This document shows, piece by piece, positions 41,935 to 50,093 of a stretch of 64,000 nt of DNA (its first letter is position 1; each line of letters begins with the position of its first letter). The notes beneath the pieces were generated by a model, which saw only the letters and a program-made list of their open reading frames with translations, was not told the origin of the DNA and searched no databases. A program made the position numbers and the translations under genes. The DNA comes from an uncultured bacterium (lineage in GTDB: Bacteria > Cyanobacteriota > Vampirovibrionia > Gastranaerophilales > Gastranaerophilaceae): assembly GCA_902779645.1 (NCBI GenBank), contig CACZCH010000003.1, positions 83,841 through 147,840 on the forward strand, written 5' to 3'.

Positions 41935-42771
41935 CTATATTGTTGCTTTCAATAAATTACAATTTTCATCTCGTTTGCGTTCTTGATCTTTGTATATTTT
42001 GGTTCTGTTTATAACCTCATCAAAGTCAATCTCGTGGGCATTAAAATCCGGCCCGTCGACACAAGCAAACTTAGTTTTTCCGCCGACTGTCAAACGGCAT
42101 GCACCGCACATACCTGTTCCGTCAACCATTATCGGGTTCATACTTGCCTCCGTATAAATCCCTTTATCTTTTGTAAGATTAGCAACGGCTCTCATCATAG
42201 GCATAGGTCCTACTGCTATTGCATAATCTATTTTTTCTTGATTCATAATTCTTTCAAGAACTTGAGTGACAAATCCTTTTTCACCCAAGCTTCCGTCATC
42301 AGTGGTAATAAAGAGCTCAGTACAAGCATCTTTCATTTTATCCTGCCAGAAAATTAAATCTTTATTTCTTGCACCCATAATCATATAGACTTTGTTTCCG
42401 GCTTCCTTAAAAGCTTTAGCAATAAGATAACAAGGTGCTGCACCGTATCCGCCTGCAAGGCAGATAACAGTCCCGTAGTTTTTAATATGAGTAGGCTGTC
42501 CTAATGGTCCTACAATATCAACAAGTTCGTCACCCACGTTTAATTCAGCAAGTCTTTTTGTCGAATATCCGACAGCCATAAATACAAGAGTAAGGGCTCC
42601 GGTTTCTTTATTAACATCAGCAATTGTAAGCGGAACTCTTTCTCCATCTTCCTCTGCTCTGAATATAATAAACTGTCCTGCTTTAGCGTTGCGTACAACA
42701 AAAGGTGCGTCAACAGTAATTTCATACTGGTTCGGACATAATTCGTTTTTAGATAAAATTTTGTAACCCAT
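41935..42771 (-). CDS. NfnA/SudB-type FAD and [2Fe-2S] ferredoxin-NAD(P) reductase subunit
   Basis: A 278-residue protein of the PyrK/ferredoxin-reductase fold. The FAD region is GQFIIFRAEEDGERVPLTIAD, the NAD(P) region ICLAGGYGAAPCYLIA, and the [2Fe-2S] site DGTGMCGACRLTVGGKTKFAC lies at about residues 215-237 (Asp plus three Cys). This site is typical of the small subunit of NADH-dependent ferredoxin:NADP oxidoreductase or sulfide dehydrogenase rather than PyrK. The large partner subunit (NfnB/GltD-like) is not next door and not in this window, which is unusual. Direct electron partner unknown. Confidence 0.87.
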   Translation of the reverse strand: MGYKILSKNELCPNQYEITVDAPFVVRNAKAGQFIIFRAEEDGERVPLTIADVNKETGALTLVFMAVGYSTKRLAELNVGDELVDIVGPLGQPTHIKNYGTVICLAGGYGAAPCYLIAKAFKEAGNKVYMIMGARNKDLIFWQDKMKDACTELFITTDDGSLGEKGFVTQVLERIMNQEKIDYAIAVGPMPMMRAVANLTKDKGIYTEASMNPIMVDGTGMCGACRLTVGGKTKFACVDGPDFNAHEIDFDEVINRTKIYKDQERKRDENCNLLKATI

Positions 42772-42861
42772 GACTCAAAACTCTTTCTTCACCTTATAAT
42801 CTTACTACAAATATCGGGTAGAGTAAATAGTGATTACAAAACTCACTTTGTCACTTCTACA

Positions 42862-42960
42862 AAATAAAAAACCCTAGTCTTTTTGATTAGGGTTCGGAAT
42901 TTTTTTAATTAATTCCTCATGTGTAGAAGGTTAGTGTGTAGGTTGTATGAAAGGTTGTGT
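42862..42960 (-). ncRNA. Candidate small RNA or attenuator leader
   Basis: On the minus strand a stretch with repeated ACCT phrases (ACAACCTTTCATACAACC, CTAACCTTCTACAC) leads to a small hairpin (GGAATT...AATTCC) and then to a 10-bp stem (42885-42894 with 42870-42879) followed by TTTTTTATTTT. This is the shape of a small regulatory RNA whose CCTT-type loops could pair with ribosome sites. It may instead be an attenuated leader of the NfnA-like gene about 90 bp downstream. Confidence 0.3.
42870..42894 (-). terminator. Intrinsic terminator hairpin (minus strand)
   Basis: AACCCTAATC/GACTAGGGTT stem with a 5-A loop, followed on the minus strand by a U-rich run. It lies upstream of the NfnA-like gene, where no protein gene ends. 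Confidence 0.7.
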
Positions 42961-43089
42961 TATGTGTTTCTTATTTTATGTTTTACATATATATAAAGTA
43001 TATTCAGATTTGCTAATTTCATTATTTAAACATTCTGTTACAAAAGTTTACAAGTCGGCAAAATAACTTTTTGAATATTCTTGATAAAG

Positions 43090-43095
43090 TATAAT
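43090..43095 (+). promoter_or_regulatory. Candidate -10 box of the radical SAM gene
   Basis: TATAAT 22 bp before the ATG at 43118; the region 17-18 bp upstream (ACTTTT) is a poor -35. Confidence 0.35.
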
Positions 43096-43117
43096 ATTTA
43101 TAGAGGGAAAAACTTTG

Positions 43118-43747
43118 ATGTATACACTGGTCTATTCAATTAATAACGAAAAAAATCCGAGTACGGTTTATATAAATTTAACGAATGCTTGCACAAATTC
43201 TTGTATATTTTGTCTCAGAACTCAAAAAGATGATGTTTGCGGGTGTGAGATGTGGCATGATGATAATTACACTTTAAATGATATTATTGAGCAATTTAAG
43301 AATTTTGAAAGTTCCGCAAAAGAAGTTGTTTTCTGCGGATACGGCGAACCGTTTTTAAAGAAAGATATGATGAAAGAATTTTGTGAATACTTAAGAAAAA
43401 ATTATCCTCAAATTAAGATAAGAGTGAATACAAACGGTCACGCAAACGCTATTTATAAAACAAATGTAGCAGAAGAGTTTAAAGGTTTGATAGATTCCGT
43501 TTCAATAAGTTTGAATGCCTCAAATAAAGAAGAATACAATGATATTTGCAAACCCAAAATAGAAAATGCTTATGGAGCAATGCTTGATTTTACTTCTTCG
43601 TGTAAAAAAGCAGGTATGGATGTTTCTATGAGTGTTGTAACAGGATTTGATAATGTACATTCTGTTGATGTGGAAGAATGTGAAAAAATTGCGCATAAAT
43701 TAGGTGCAAAATTCAGAAATAGAGAATTTATAACAAACGGGTACTAG
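43118..43747 (+). CDS. Radical SAM protein of the TatD-linked type, 209 aa
   Basis: The [4Fe-4S] motif is C25-x3-C29-x2-C32 (NACTNSCIFCLRT). VVFCGYGEPFLKKDM, IRVNTNGHAN and IDSVSISLNASNKEEYNDICKP closely resemble the radical SAM family found fused or next to TatD nucleases. No tatD gene is in this window, so the link cannot be tested here. A TTG at 43115 is in frame directly before the ATG at 43118; AGAGGG serves either. The family's substrate is not known. The C-terminus is short, without extra Fe-S motifs. Confidence 0.87.
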   Translation: MYTLVYSINNEKNPSTVYINLTNACTNSCIFCLRTQKDDVCGCEMWHDDNYTLNDIIEQFKNFESSAKEVVFCGYGEPFLKKDMMKEFCEYLRKNYPQIKIRVNTNGHANAIYKTNVAEEFKGLIDSVSISLNASNKEEYNDICKPKIENAYGAMLDFTSSCKKAGMDVSMSVVTGFDNVHSVDVEECEKIAHKLGAKFRNREFITNGY

Positions 43748-43759
43748 AAGGAATTTAAA

Positions 43760-44287
43760 ATGCATATACAATCAATTCAAGCAGGAACAAATTTTAAATC
43801 AAAACCACAAAGAATTTCTGCTGAACTAAGAAGAGGTATGGTTGATTTAAAAAGAAAAATGGAATCAGAAACAGTTATTTTAAAAAAAGGAATATCTACT
43901 CAAATAATAAATGTGCGAGGGCTGGATATAAATGAAAAAGCCATTTTTAAAAACGGAAAATTCTTAGCAAAAAGAAATAAAAACAATAAGCTTATACCAT
44001 ACGGCGAAGATGTTTCTATGTTAGAATTCGGTAAAGCAAGAATTATAGCAAAAAATTCAGGTGAAATTATTGAATGCAAAAAACCATTTTATAAATCTTG
44101 GACAAAATTTTTTCAAGAAGCATTAGATTATATTCAACTTGCATTGGATAAATATAATGATACTCATATAGTCAAAAAAATTACTCATAAGCAGGATAAA
44201 CTTACAAAAAATGGAAAAGAGCAGTTAGAAAATGAATATAAAAATCTTATGAATACTTTCAACAAATTGAATCCTTGGAGTAAGTAA
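43760..44287 (+). CDS. Protein with N-terminal TNFKS motif, 175 aa
   Basis: ATG at 43760 after AGAAGGAATT, 12 bp behind the radical SAM gene. It starts MHIQSIQAGTNFKSKPQRIS with NFKS at residues 11-14. The rest is a basic, mostly helical protein with many Lys (GKFLAKRNKNNKL, and a C-terminal helix ending NTFNKLNPWSK). There is no signal peptide or membrane segment. It shares only the N-terminal motif with four other proteins in the window. Unknown function. Confidence 0.75.
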   Translation: MHIQSIQAGTNFKSKPQRISAELRRGMVDLKRKMESETVILKKGISTQIINVRGLDINEKAIFKNGKFLAKRNKNNKLIPYGEDVSMLEFGKARIIAKNSGEIIECKKPFYKSWTKFFQEALDYIQLALDKYNDTHIVKKITHKQDKLTKNGKEQLENEYKNLMNTFNKLNPWSK

Positions 44288-44308
44288 AACATAGAAAGTT
44301 AGAAATAG

Positions 44309-44890
44309 ATGATTAAATTAATTCTCGGATCGAATTCACCGCGTAGAAAAAAAATATTATTGGAAATGGGTTTGGAATATGAAATAATTCCTTCAAATTA
44401 CGATGAAAAATTAGATTCTGATGATTTTATGTATGAAAAAATTGAGGATTTAGCAACGCAAAAATGTTTAGATGTAGTAAGACGTGTAGATAAAAATTCT
44501 CTGGTTCTTGCTGCAGATACTGTTGTTGTTTTGCATAACAAAATATTAGGCAAACCACATACTAAAGAGAATGCATATAATATGCTTAAAGAGCTTTCCG
44601 GTCAAACACACATGGTTGTGACATCTATCTGTGGAATTAATACAAAGACAAACCGCGCCGCAACACTTTCAACAACAAGCTATGTTAGATTTAAAGAATT
44701 GACTGATGATATGATTCACTATTATGTAGATACATTTACCCCCCTTGATAAAGCAGGAAGTTACGGAATACAAGAACTTCCTCCAAATTATCTTGATAAA
44801 TTTGAAGGAAGTTTTGAAAATATTGTAGGACTTTGTCCTGAATCAGTTCAAGCTGTACTTGAGAAACTTGAATATCCTATTCCTCACTAG
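44309..44890 (+). CDS. maf: Maf-family nucleoside triphosphate pyrophosphatase
   Basis: A 193-residue protein. LILGSNSPRRKKILLEMGL at the start, LVLAADTVVVLHNKILGKP and DKAGSYGIQELPPNYLDKFEGSFENIVGL are Maf signatures. Family members hydrolyse non-canonical or TTP/UTP-type nucleotides. The 3' end overlaps the convergent rpsA end by 14 bp. The Arg pair SPRR and the Asp-Lys catalytic positions are present. Confidence 0.94.
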   Translation: MIKLILGSNSPRRKKILLEMGLEYEIIPSNYDEKLDSDDFMYEKIEDLATQKCLDVVRRVDKNSLVLAADTVVVLHNKILGKPHTKENAYNMLKELSGQTHMVVTSICGINTKTNRAATLSTTSYVRFKELTDDMIHYYVDTFTPLDKAGSYGIQELPPNYLDKFEGSFENIVGLCPESVQAVLEKLEYPIPH

Positions 44891-45932
44891 GAAGATTTAA
44901 CGAAATCCGTTTGTCTTTAGGATTGAATTTTTCAATTTTTGTATCAATCTTGTCTCCGGCTGAGAGCATTTTCCCTGTTTTATTTTGATAGGCAGAAACA
45001 GCAGATTGAGGTAAAAGTGCTTCTACTCCAGGAAGTACTTCCACAAATGCGCCGAAAGGTTTTACACGTGTTACTACACCTTCTTTTGTGTCACCTTCTT
45101 TTAACTCTTCTTCTGCTTTAATCCACGGATCAGGTTCAGTATTTTTCAAACTCAGACTTATTCTTTGTTTTTCATGGTCTATGTCAATAATTTCAACGTT
45201 AATCTCTTGACCGACTTTAAGTAAATCAGTAGGATGTTCAACCCATTTCCAAGATATTTGAGAAAGCGGAAGTAAACAATCAACTCCGCCTACATTTACA
45301 AAAGCTCCAAAGTCTGTAATTCTAACAACTTCGCCTTTTACAACCTGACCTACTTCAACTTGAGAGAAAACACTCTTTCTTGTTTCTGCCATATTTGTTT
45401 CATAAACTTTTTTATTTGAAAGAATCAAATTATTTTGAGATCTGTCTAAAGATATAATTTTAACTTCAATCTTATCACCGGCATTTGTAACAGATTCTCT
45501 TGCACATAATTGGCCTTGCGGAATAAAACCTTGTACTCCCGATATATCAACAATTACGCCGCCTTTAACAACTTGTGTGACAACTGCGGCAATTGTTTCA
45601 TCAGCTTCTTTGATTTTTTCAAGTTCTGACCAAGTATGAGCGGCTGCAACTTTTTTGTATGATAATGTGAATTTGCCGTTTTCATCAGCTTCTTGAGTTA
45701 TCAAAAACTCATACTCTGTATTTTTTTCTAAAACATCTTCAGCCTTTGCTTTTCTATCAGAAGAAACTTCATAAGAAGGTACAAAAGCTGTACACTTTGA
45801 ACCAATATCAACTATCGCTCCGTCAGATTCATACGCACACACAACACCTTGAACGATGTCTCCTCTTTTAAATTTGTAATCATACTTAGACAAAAGAGCT
45901 TCAAAATCTTCGTCCGAATACTTCTCAACCAT
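44877..45932 (-). CDS. rpsA: 30S ribosomal protein S1-like, four S1 domains
   Basis: Four S1 RNA-binding domains at about residues 20-85, 105-170, 190-260 and 275-345 (351 aa from the chosen start). The opening SDEDFEALLSKYDYKFKRGDIV resembles cyanobacterial S1 (which, as I recall, has FAALLDKYDYHF). Domain 3 (GQVVKGEVVRITDFGAFVNVG) is the best match to consensus. Longer frames start at a GTG at 45995 or an ATG at 45986, but the promoter at 46002-46030 places the transcript start at about 45995, so the ATG at 45932 with AAAGGGA upstream is preferred. It helps mRNA binding to the 30S subunit. Confidence 0.9.
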   Translation of the reverse strand: MVEKYSDEDFEALLSKYDYKFKRGDIVQGVVCAYESDGAIVDIGSKCTAFVPSYEVSSDRKAKAEDVLEKNTEYEFLITQEADENGKFTLSYKKVAAAHTWSELEKIKEADETIAAVVTQVVKGGVIVDISGVQGFIPQGQLCARESVTNAGDKIEVKIISLDRSQNNLILSNKKVYETNMAETRKSVFSQVEVGQVVKGEVVRITDFGAFVNVGGVDCLLPLSQISWKWVEHPTDLLKVGQEINVEIIDIDHEKQRISLSLKNTEPDPWIKAEEELKEGDTKEGVVTRVKPFGAFVEVLPGVEALLPQSAVSAYQNKTGKMLSAGDKIDTKIEKFNPKDKRISLNLPSEE

Positions 45933-46001
45933 TTTTCTTATATCCCTTTCAGCACTGCGGAGGGAGTTTACACAACTCTCACCCATAATAAACACGAATG
46001 A

Positions 46002-46030
46002 ATTATAACATATTTGTCAAATATGGTCAA
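46002..46030 (-). promoter_or_regulatory. Strong promoter of rpsA
   Basis: On the minus strand TTGACC, a 17-bp spacer and TATAAT preceded by TGT (extended -10). The predicted transcript start lies at about 45995, leaving a leader of about 60 nt to the chosen start codon. Confidence 0.75.
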
Positions 46031-46277
46031 ATTAAAAAGAAGCCGAGAATAAAGATACTCCTAAAAAGACAGATTCTATACTAAACAAAAGTAGGCGGTT
46101 TTGACATTTTGTCAAAACCGCCGTTATACTTTACTTATGCTGACTCTCTTGTATTTTTACCATTGAGGCAGGGTTTACAAGTGGTTAAATAGTCTTTCTT
46201 ATTCTATTCCCGCCGATCGTATATGAAAAATCTTTCGCTTCCTTTCTGAAGAAAGGAAGAACCCCCATTTTCTTTTC
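46031..46277. other. Intergenic region between rpsA promoter and gdhA end
   Basis: Contains a perfect 13-bp hairpin GGCGGTTTTGACA with its complement (46094-46122) without a T-run, and a second hairpin CTTCCTTTCT/AGAAAGGAAG (about 46238-46259) that could terminate gdhA on the minus strand. No gene is seen. Confidence 0.6.
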
Positions 46278-47627
46278 TTATACTATACCTTGGCATTTCA
46301 TAGCTTCTGCAAGTTTATCAAAAGCTGCAAGGTTAGCGCCTGCTACATAGTTTCCTGCGCAGCCGTATTTTTCTGCGTTGCATTTGCAGGCATTAAAGAT
46401 ATTAACCATTATACAATCAAGTTTAGCGATGACTTCATCAAATGTGTAATAGTATCTCATGCTGTTTTGTGACATTTCAATTGCAGAGGTAGCAACACCG
46501 CCAGCGTTAGCTGCTTTTGCAGGCCCTACAAGAACACCTTTTTCTAATAAGTAATCTGTTGCTTCTTGTGTGCAAGGCATATTGGCGCCTTCAGATACTG
46601 CAATAACGCCATTTTCTACAAGTTTTTTAGCAGAATTTAGTGTTAGTTCGTTTTGAGTTGCACAAGGAAGCGCTATATCTGTTTTAATAGTCCAAATCGG
46701 AGAGTCTTCGCTTGTTCTTTCCATGTATTGGGCATCCGAGTGTTTTCTTAAATAATCTTTAATCCTTCCTCTTTCAACTTCTTTAATTTGTTTAATTAGA
46801 GCTAAGTCAATTCCGTTCTTGTCATAAATACAGCCATTTGAGTCAGACATTGCAACAACTTTAGCGCCATATTCCTGAGCTTTTTGGCAAGCGTATATTG
46901 CTACGTTACCTGAACCGGATATTGTGACGGTTTTTCCTTGGAAAGATTCGCCTTTGGTTTTAAGCATTTCTCTTGTAAAAAATACAAGACCGAAACCTGT
47001 TGCTTCAGTTCTGCCTAAAGAACCGCCGTAACAGATTGATTTGCCTGTTAAAACTCCGCCTTCATAAGCGTCACGAATTCGTTTATATTGACCAAATAAG
47101 TAACCTATTTCACGTCCGCCAACACCTATGTCTCCGGCAGGTACGTCAACATCGTGACCAATGTGTCTGTATAATTCTGTCATGAAACTTTGGCAGAATC
47201 TCATAATTTCATTATCAGATTTTCCTTTAGGGTCGAAATCCGAACCGCCTTTACCGCCGCCGATAGGCAGGCCTGTTAAAGCGTTTTTAAAAATTTGTTC
47301 AAACCCCAAGAATTTCATAATACTTTGGTTTACAGTCGGGTGGAATCGAAGTCCGCCCTTATAAGGTCCGATTAAAGAGCTAAATTGGACACGATACCCT
47401 TTATTAACCTTGACTTCACCTTTATCGTTAACCCAAGGAACTCTGAATGATATAATTCTTTCAGGCTCAACCATTCTTTCTAAAATTGCCAGTTTTTCAT
47501 ATTCAGGATGTTTTTCAACTAAATGTTCAACTGAACATAAAACTTCCTTAACAGCTTGTAAATATTCAGGTTCACAAGCATATTTTCTCTCTAAGTCATT
47601 AACTACTTTGGTTATGTATTCGTTCAT
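46278..47627 (-). CDS. gdhA: NADP-type glutamate dehydrogenase
   Basis: A 449-residue hexameric-type dehydrogenase. The catalytic region is GGLRFHPTVNQSIMKFLGFEQ and LPIGGGKGGSDFDPKG, followed by DVDVPAGDIGVGGREIGYLFG. The NAD(P) fold has TVTISGSGNVAIYACQKAQEYGAKVVAMSDS and the C-terminus AANAGGVATSAIEMSQN. It interconverts glutamate and 2-oxoglutarate plus ammonia. The Ser after the GSGN turn suggests NADPH use, as in the 450-residue class. A clear promoter lies about 60 bp upstream. Confidence 0.96.
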   Translation of the reverse strand: MNEYITKVVNDLERKYACEPEYLQAVKEVLCSVEHLVEKHPEYEKLAILERMVEPERIISFRVPWVNDKGEVKVNKGYRVQFSSLIGPYKGGLRFHPTVNQSIMKFLGFEQIFKNALTGLPIGGGKGGSDFDPKGKSDNEIMRFCQSFMTELYRHIGHDVDVPAGDIGVGGREIGYLFGQYKRIRDAYEGGVLTGKSICYGGSLGRTEATGFGLVFFTREMLKTKGESFQGKTVTISGSGNVAIYACQKAQEYGAKVVAMSDSNGCIYDKNGIDLALIKQIKEVERGRIKDYLRKHSDAQYMERTSEDSPIWTIKTDIALPCATQNELTLNSAKKLVENGVIAVSEGANMPCTQEATDYLLEKGVLVGPAKAANAGGVATSAIEMSQNSMRYYYTFDEVIAKLDCIMVNIFNACKCNAEKYGCAGNYVAGANLAAFDKLAEAMKCQGIV

Positions 47628-47692
47628 TCTTCTCTAACCCTCTTATATATTGAATTACGGAGCATAAAATCGTCATTTACCCCTACTTTTTT

Positions 47693-47721
47693 GTTATACA
47701 ATATTTTTTTTTTGATTGCAA
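47693..47721 (-). promoter_or_regulatory. Promoter of gdhA
   Basis: On the minus strand TTGCAA (47716-47721), 17-bp A-rich spacer, TATAAC (47693-47698). The start codon is about 60 bp downstream. Confidence 0.6.
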
Positions 47722-47767
47722 TAGAAATAATAAAAACTTTATAAAATTTTTATATTATTCAGAGGTA

Positions 47768-48868
47768 TTAAATTGACTTTTTGTATCTGTCTCCGTCGGT
47801 ATGCTCTATAAGTCCTTCTATTTCCATCATGGTTAAGGTTTTCAAAAGTTCTTCAGTTTTTATACCGGTAGCAGATTGTAATTCGTCAAATCCGAGCGGT
47901 TCAACTGTTATTAAATCAAGGAGGCTTGTATATTCAGTATTGTGCGTACAACGGTCCCCATGCGCTGCTTGAGAAGGCCGGAGTGAGGATTTAATCTCCC
48001 AATTCAGTGCATTCAAAACATCTTCCCCTGAAGTTACCATTGTTGCGCCGTTTTTGAGAAGTTTATAAACTCCTTCAGTGTTTTTATTATTAATAGACCC
48101 GGGGATGCACATAAGTTCTCTTCCCTGTTCCAAAGTTAAATTGGCAGATATCAAAGCTCCGCTCTTTAGCGCAGCTTCCCCAACAACCGTGCCGTAGGAT
48201 AATCCTGTTACTATTCTGTTTCTTTGCGGAAATCGGAATCTTATCGGTTCAAAAGTCGGATAATATTCGGTTATAATAGCTCCACAGCCATTTTCAAGTT
48301 TTTCATACAAATCCCTGTTAGAAGAAGGGTATTTGAAATCAAAACCGCTTGCTATTACACCTATGGTTTTCAGATTATTTTCAATAGCGCTTCTGTGAGA
48401 AGCTGAATCAATTCCTTCGGCAAGACCTGAGACAATGCAAATATCTGTCCCGTAAAAATCTTTAATTACGGATTGAATGCTCTCTTTTCCGTTTGTGCTT
48501 GCTTTTCTTGAACCGACGAACGCAACGGTTCTGTCTAAGTTGCAGGAAAACAAATCTCCTTTATAATAAAGAACCATTGGCGGATTATGTATTTGGCGGA
48601 GCATATACGGATATTTTGCGTCATCAAATGCCAGTACATTAATCCCTCGTTTTTCAACTTCGTCATAAGCTTTATCGGGATTTATTTTGTCACGAATGTT
48701 TAAAAACTCTTCCGCTTTCTTTATGCTAAGTCCTTCTATTTCGCTAAGGTCTTTTTTTGAACAATTAAATGCACGCTCAATATCTCCGAAGTATTCGTAT
48801 AATTTTTGAATAAATTCTGAATCAAGTTTTTCAACAGAAGAGAATGCAATCCAATATTTGTTATTCAT
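47768..48868 (-). CDS. dprA: DNA processing protein DprA
   Basis: A 366-residue protein. Helix-hairpin-helix-like N-terminus, then the Rossmann DprA domain (VAFVGSRKASTNG, IVSGLAEGIDSASH, IGVIASGFDFKYPSSN, RFPQRNRIVTGLSYGTVVGEA, LMCIPGSINNKNTEG). A C-terminal winged-helix segment (about 305-360) follows a short linker. DprA loads RecA on incoming single strands in natural transformation. Other competence genes are not nearby, though pilin-like genes occur at 61 kb. dprA is often next to topA; here they are 25 kb apart. Confidence 0.95.
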   Translation of the reverse strand: MNNKYWIAFSSVEKLDSEFIQKLYEYFGDIERAFNCSKKDLSEIEGLSIKKAEEFLNIRDKINPDKAYDEVEKRGINVLAFDDAKYPYMLRQIHNPPMVLYYKGDLFSCNLDRTVAFVGSRKASTNGKESIQSVIKDFYGTDICIVSGLAEGIDSASHRSAIENNLKTIGVIASGFDFKYPSSNRDLYEKLENGCGAIITEYYPTFEPIRFRFPQRNRIVTGLSYGTVVGEAALKSGALISANLTLEQGRELMCIPGSINNKNTEGVYKLLKNGATMVTSGEDVLNALNWEIKSSLRPSQAAHGDRCTHNTEYTSLLDLITVEPLGFDELQSATGIKTEELLKTLTMMEIEGLIEHTDGDRYKKSI

Positions 48869-48904
48869 AGAAAAATTTTAGCATGAATTATATAAATGGG
48901 TAAA

Positions 48905-49255
48905 TTACTTATGTAATTTTTTACTTAAATCATTAATAGCATATTTTACGTATCGAGCAATAGAAGGTATAGTCTGCTCATCAATAGCAACATATCCTGT
49001 AATAAGCTTACTACTGCCAGACGGTCTAAATAGTCTTTTAAAAAAATTTAGTCCTTCTTTGAGCGGTTTTACTTCTATATCAATGTAACTTTTGCAAGGA
49101 TCTAACAAATTATTTACGGTTGTTAATTTTATATCGTATTTCTTACCCAATTTTCGCAATTCACTATAATCTTTTCTTATAAAAAGCCATCTGTCTCTAT
49201 TAGAGACCTTTTGATAATCTAAACCTTTAAAACTAAGTGAATCCGATATTTTCAT
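48905..49255 (-). CDS. Small protein with N-terminal LSFKG motif, 116 aa
   Basis: The minus-strand ATG at 49255 opens MKISDSLSFKGLDYQKVSNR, with SFKG at residues 8-11. A basic, mixed helical/strand body follows (YDIKLTTVNNLLDPCKSYIDIEVKP in the centre). It has one Cys and no signal peptide or membrane span. The gene stands between dprA and the TPR gene; only a weak ribosome site (AAAAAAGAG) is visible. It is one of five proteins here with the M-x-I/V ... F-K/Q N-terminal motif. Unknown function. Confidence 0.72.
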   Translation of the reverse strand: MKISDSLSFKGLDYQKVSNRDRWLFIRKDYSELRKLGKKYDIKLTTVNNLLDPCKSYIDIEVKPLKEGLNFFKRLFRPSGSSKLITGYVAIDEQTIPSIARYVKYAINDLSKKLHK

Positions 49256-49319
49256 ATAAACTCTTTTTTATGTGTTTTATTAGTAATAAAATATGTGAAA
49301 AAGATATTTGCGTTTTAAA

Positions 49320-50093
49320 TTAAATTTTAGCTTTTACTCTGTCTATTAATTTTTGAACGCTTACTTTTTCTTCGTCCGGAATATCAAAGTCTAAATAACT
49401 TTCAAAATATTCAACAGCATCTTCAAAATCTTCTCTTGCCAAAAATAATATCCCGACTTTTTTGTATGCAAGAGTAAATTTGTCATTAACAGCAATTGCT
49501 TTCAAATAATTCGAGATAGCTTTATCAATTTGATTGTTTGCTTCATAGGCTTGTGCTAAAGCATAGTACAAAAGTTCATTGTTTTGATTTTGTTCATACG
49601 CAATAACGTTTTCAAAGTTATCAATTGCAGTTTCATAATCTCCGAGCTCAAAATAAACATGTCCTAAATCGTAATAAGCATCATAGTTTTCAGGTTCTCC
49701 GTCAAGAACTCTTTCAAGTTCTTCGATTGCATCATCCCACCTTTGGTCCTCAATATAGACTCGAGCAAGAAGATGTGCAATTGTCAGATTGTCTTGAAGT
49801 TCATAGCTCCCTCTTTGTAATGTGCCGACAGCAGAAGCCAAATCGCCTGCTTTGTAGTATAAGTCCGATAAGTTTATATAAGCTTGTGCAAGCTCCGGGT
49901 CAAGCTCGATAGCTCTTATATAAGCTTTTTCGGAATGATCAAAATCTCCAACACAGGAGTATGCAACTCCCATGTTGTTATAAACGTCAGCATTATCAGG
50001 TTCTGTTTCAAGCACTGAACTAAATGCATCTATGCTTTCTTTGTATTTACCTTCTTTAAAAAGGCTCATAGCTTTATCAATTTTTTCAGACAT
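49320..50093 (-). CDS. Tetratricopeptide repeat protein, 257 aa
   Basis: Seven TPR-like 34-residue repeats fill the protein, for example AMSLFKEGKYKESIDAFSSVLE, PDNADVYNNMGVAYSCVGDFD and NYDAYYDLGHVYFELGDYET. There is no signal peptide, so it is cytoplasmic. It is co-transcribed with lptA (one-base overlap TAATG) and lptC, suggesting a link to lipopolysaccharide export or envelope assembly, which is inferred from position only. Confidence 0.92.
   Translation of the reverse strand: MSEKIDKAMSLFKEGKYKESIDAFSSVLETEPDNADVYNNMGVAYSCVGDFDHSEKAYIRAIELDPELAQAYINLSDLYYKAGDLASAVGTLQRGSYELQDNLTIAHLLARVYIEDQRWDDAIEELERVLDGEPENYDAYYDLGHVYFELGDYETAIDNFENVIAYEQNQNNELLYYALAQAYEANNQIDKAISNYLKAIAVNDKFTLAYKKVGILFLAREDFEDAVEYFESYLDFDIPDEEKVSVQKLIDRVKAKI

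Larger units (their letters stand above)
42772..43117. other. 346-bp divergent intergenic region
   Basis: Between the NfnA-like gene (minus) and the radical SAM gene (plus). It contains a minus-strand terminator hairpin (42870-42894), a C-rich stretch upstream of it that may be an RNA, and a TATAAT at 43090-43095 for the plus-strand gene. No protein gene is seen. Confidence 0.7.

Noticed and set aside
45933..45995. Longer S1 protein starting at GTG 45995
   Set aside because: The strong promoter places the transcript start at this codon; the added residues have no similarity to S1 proteins.
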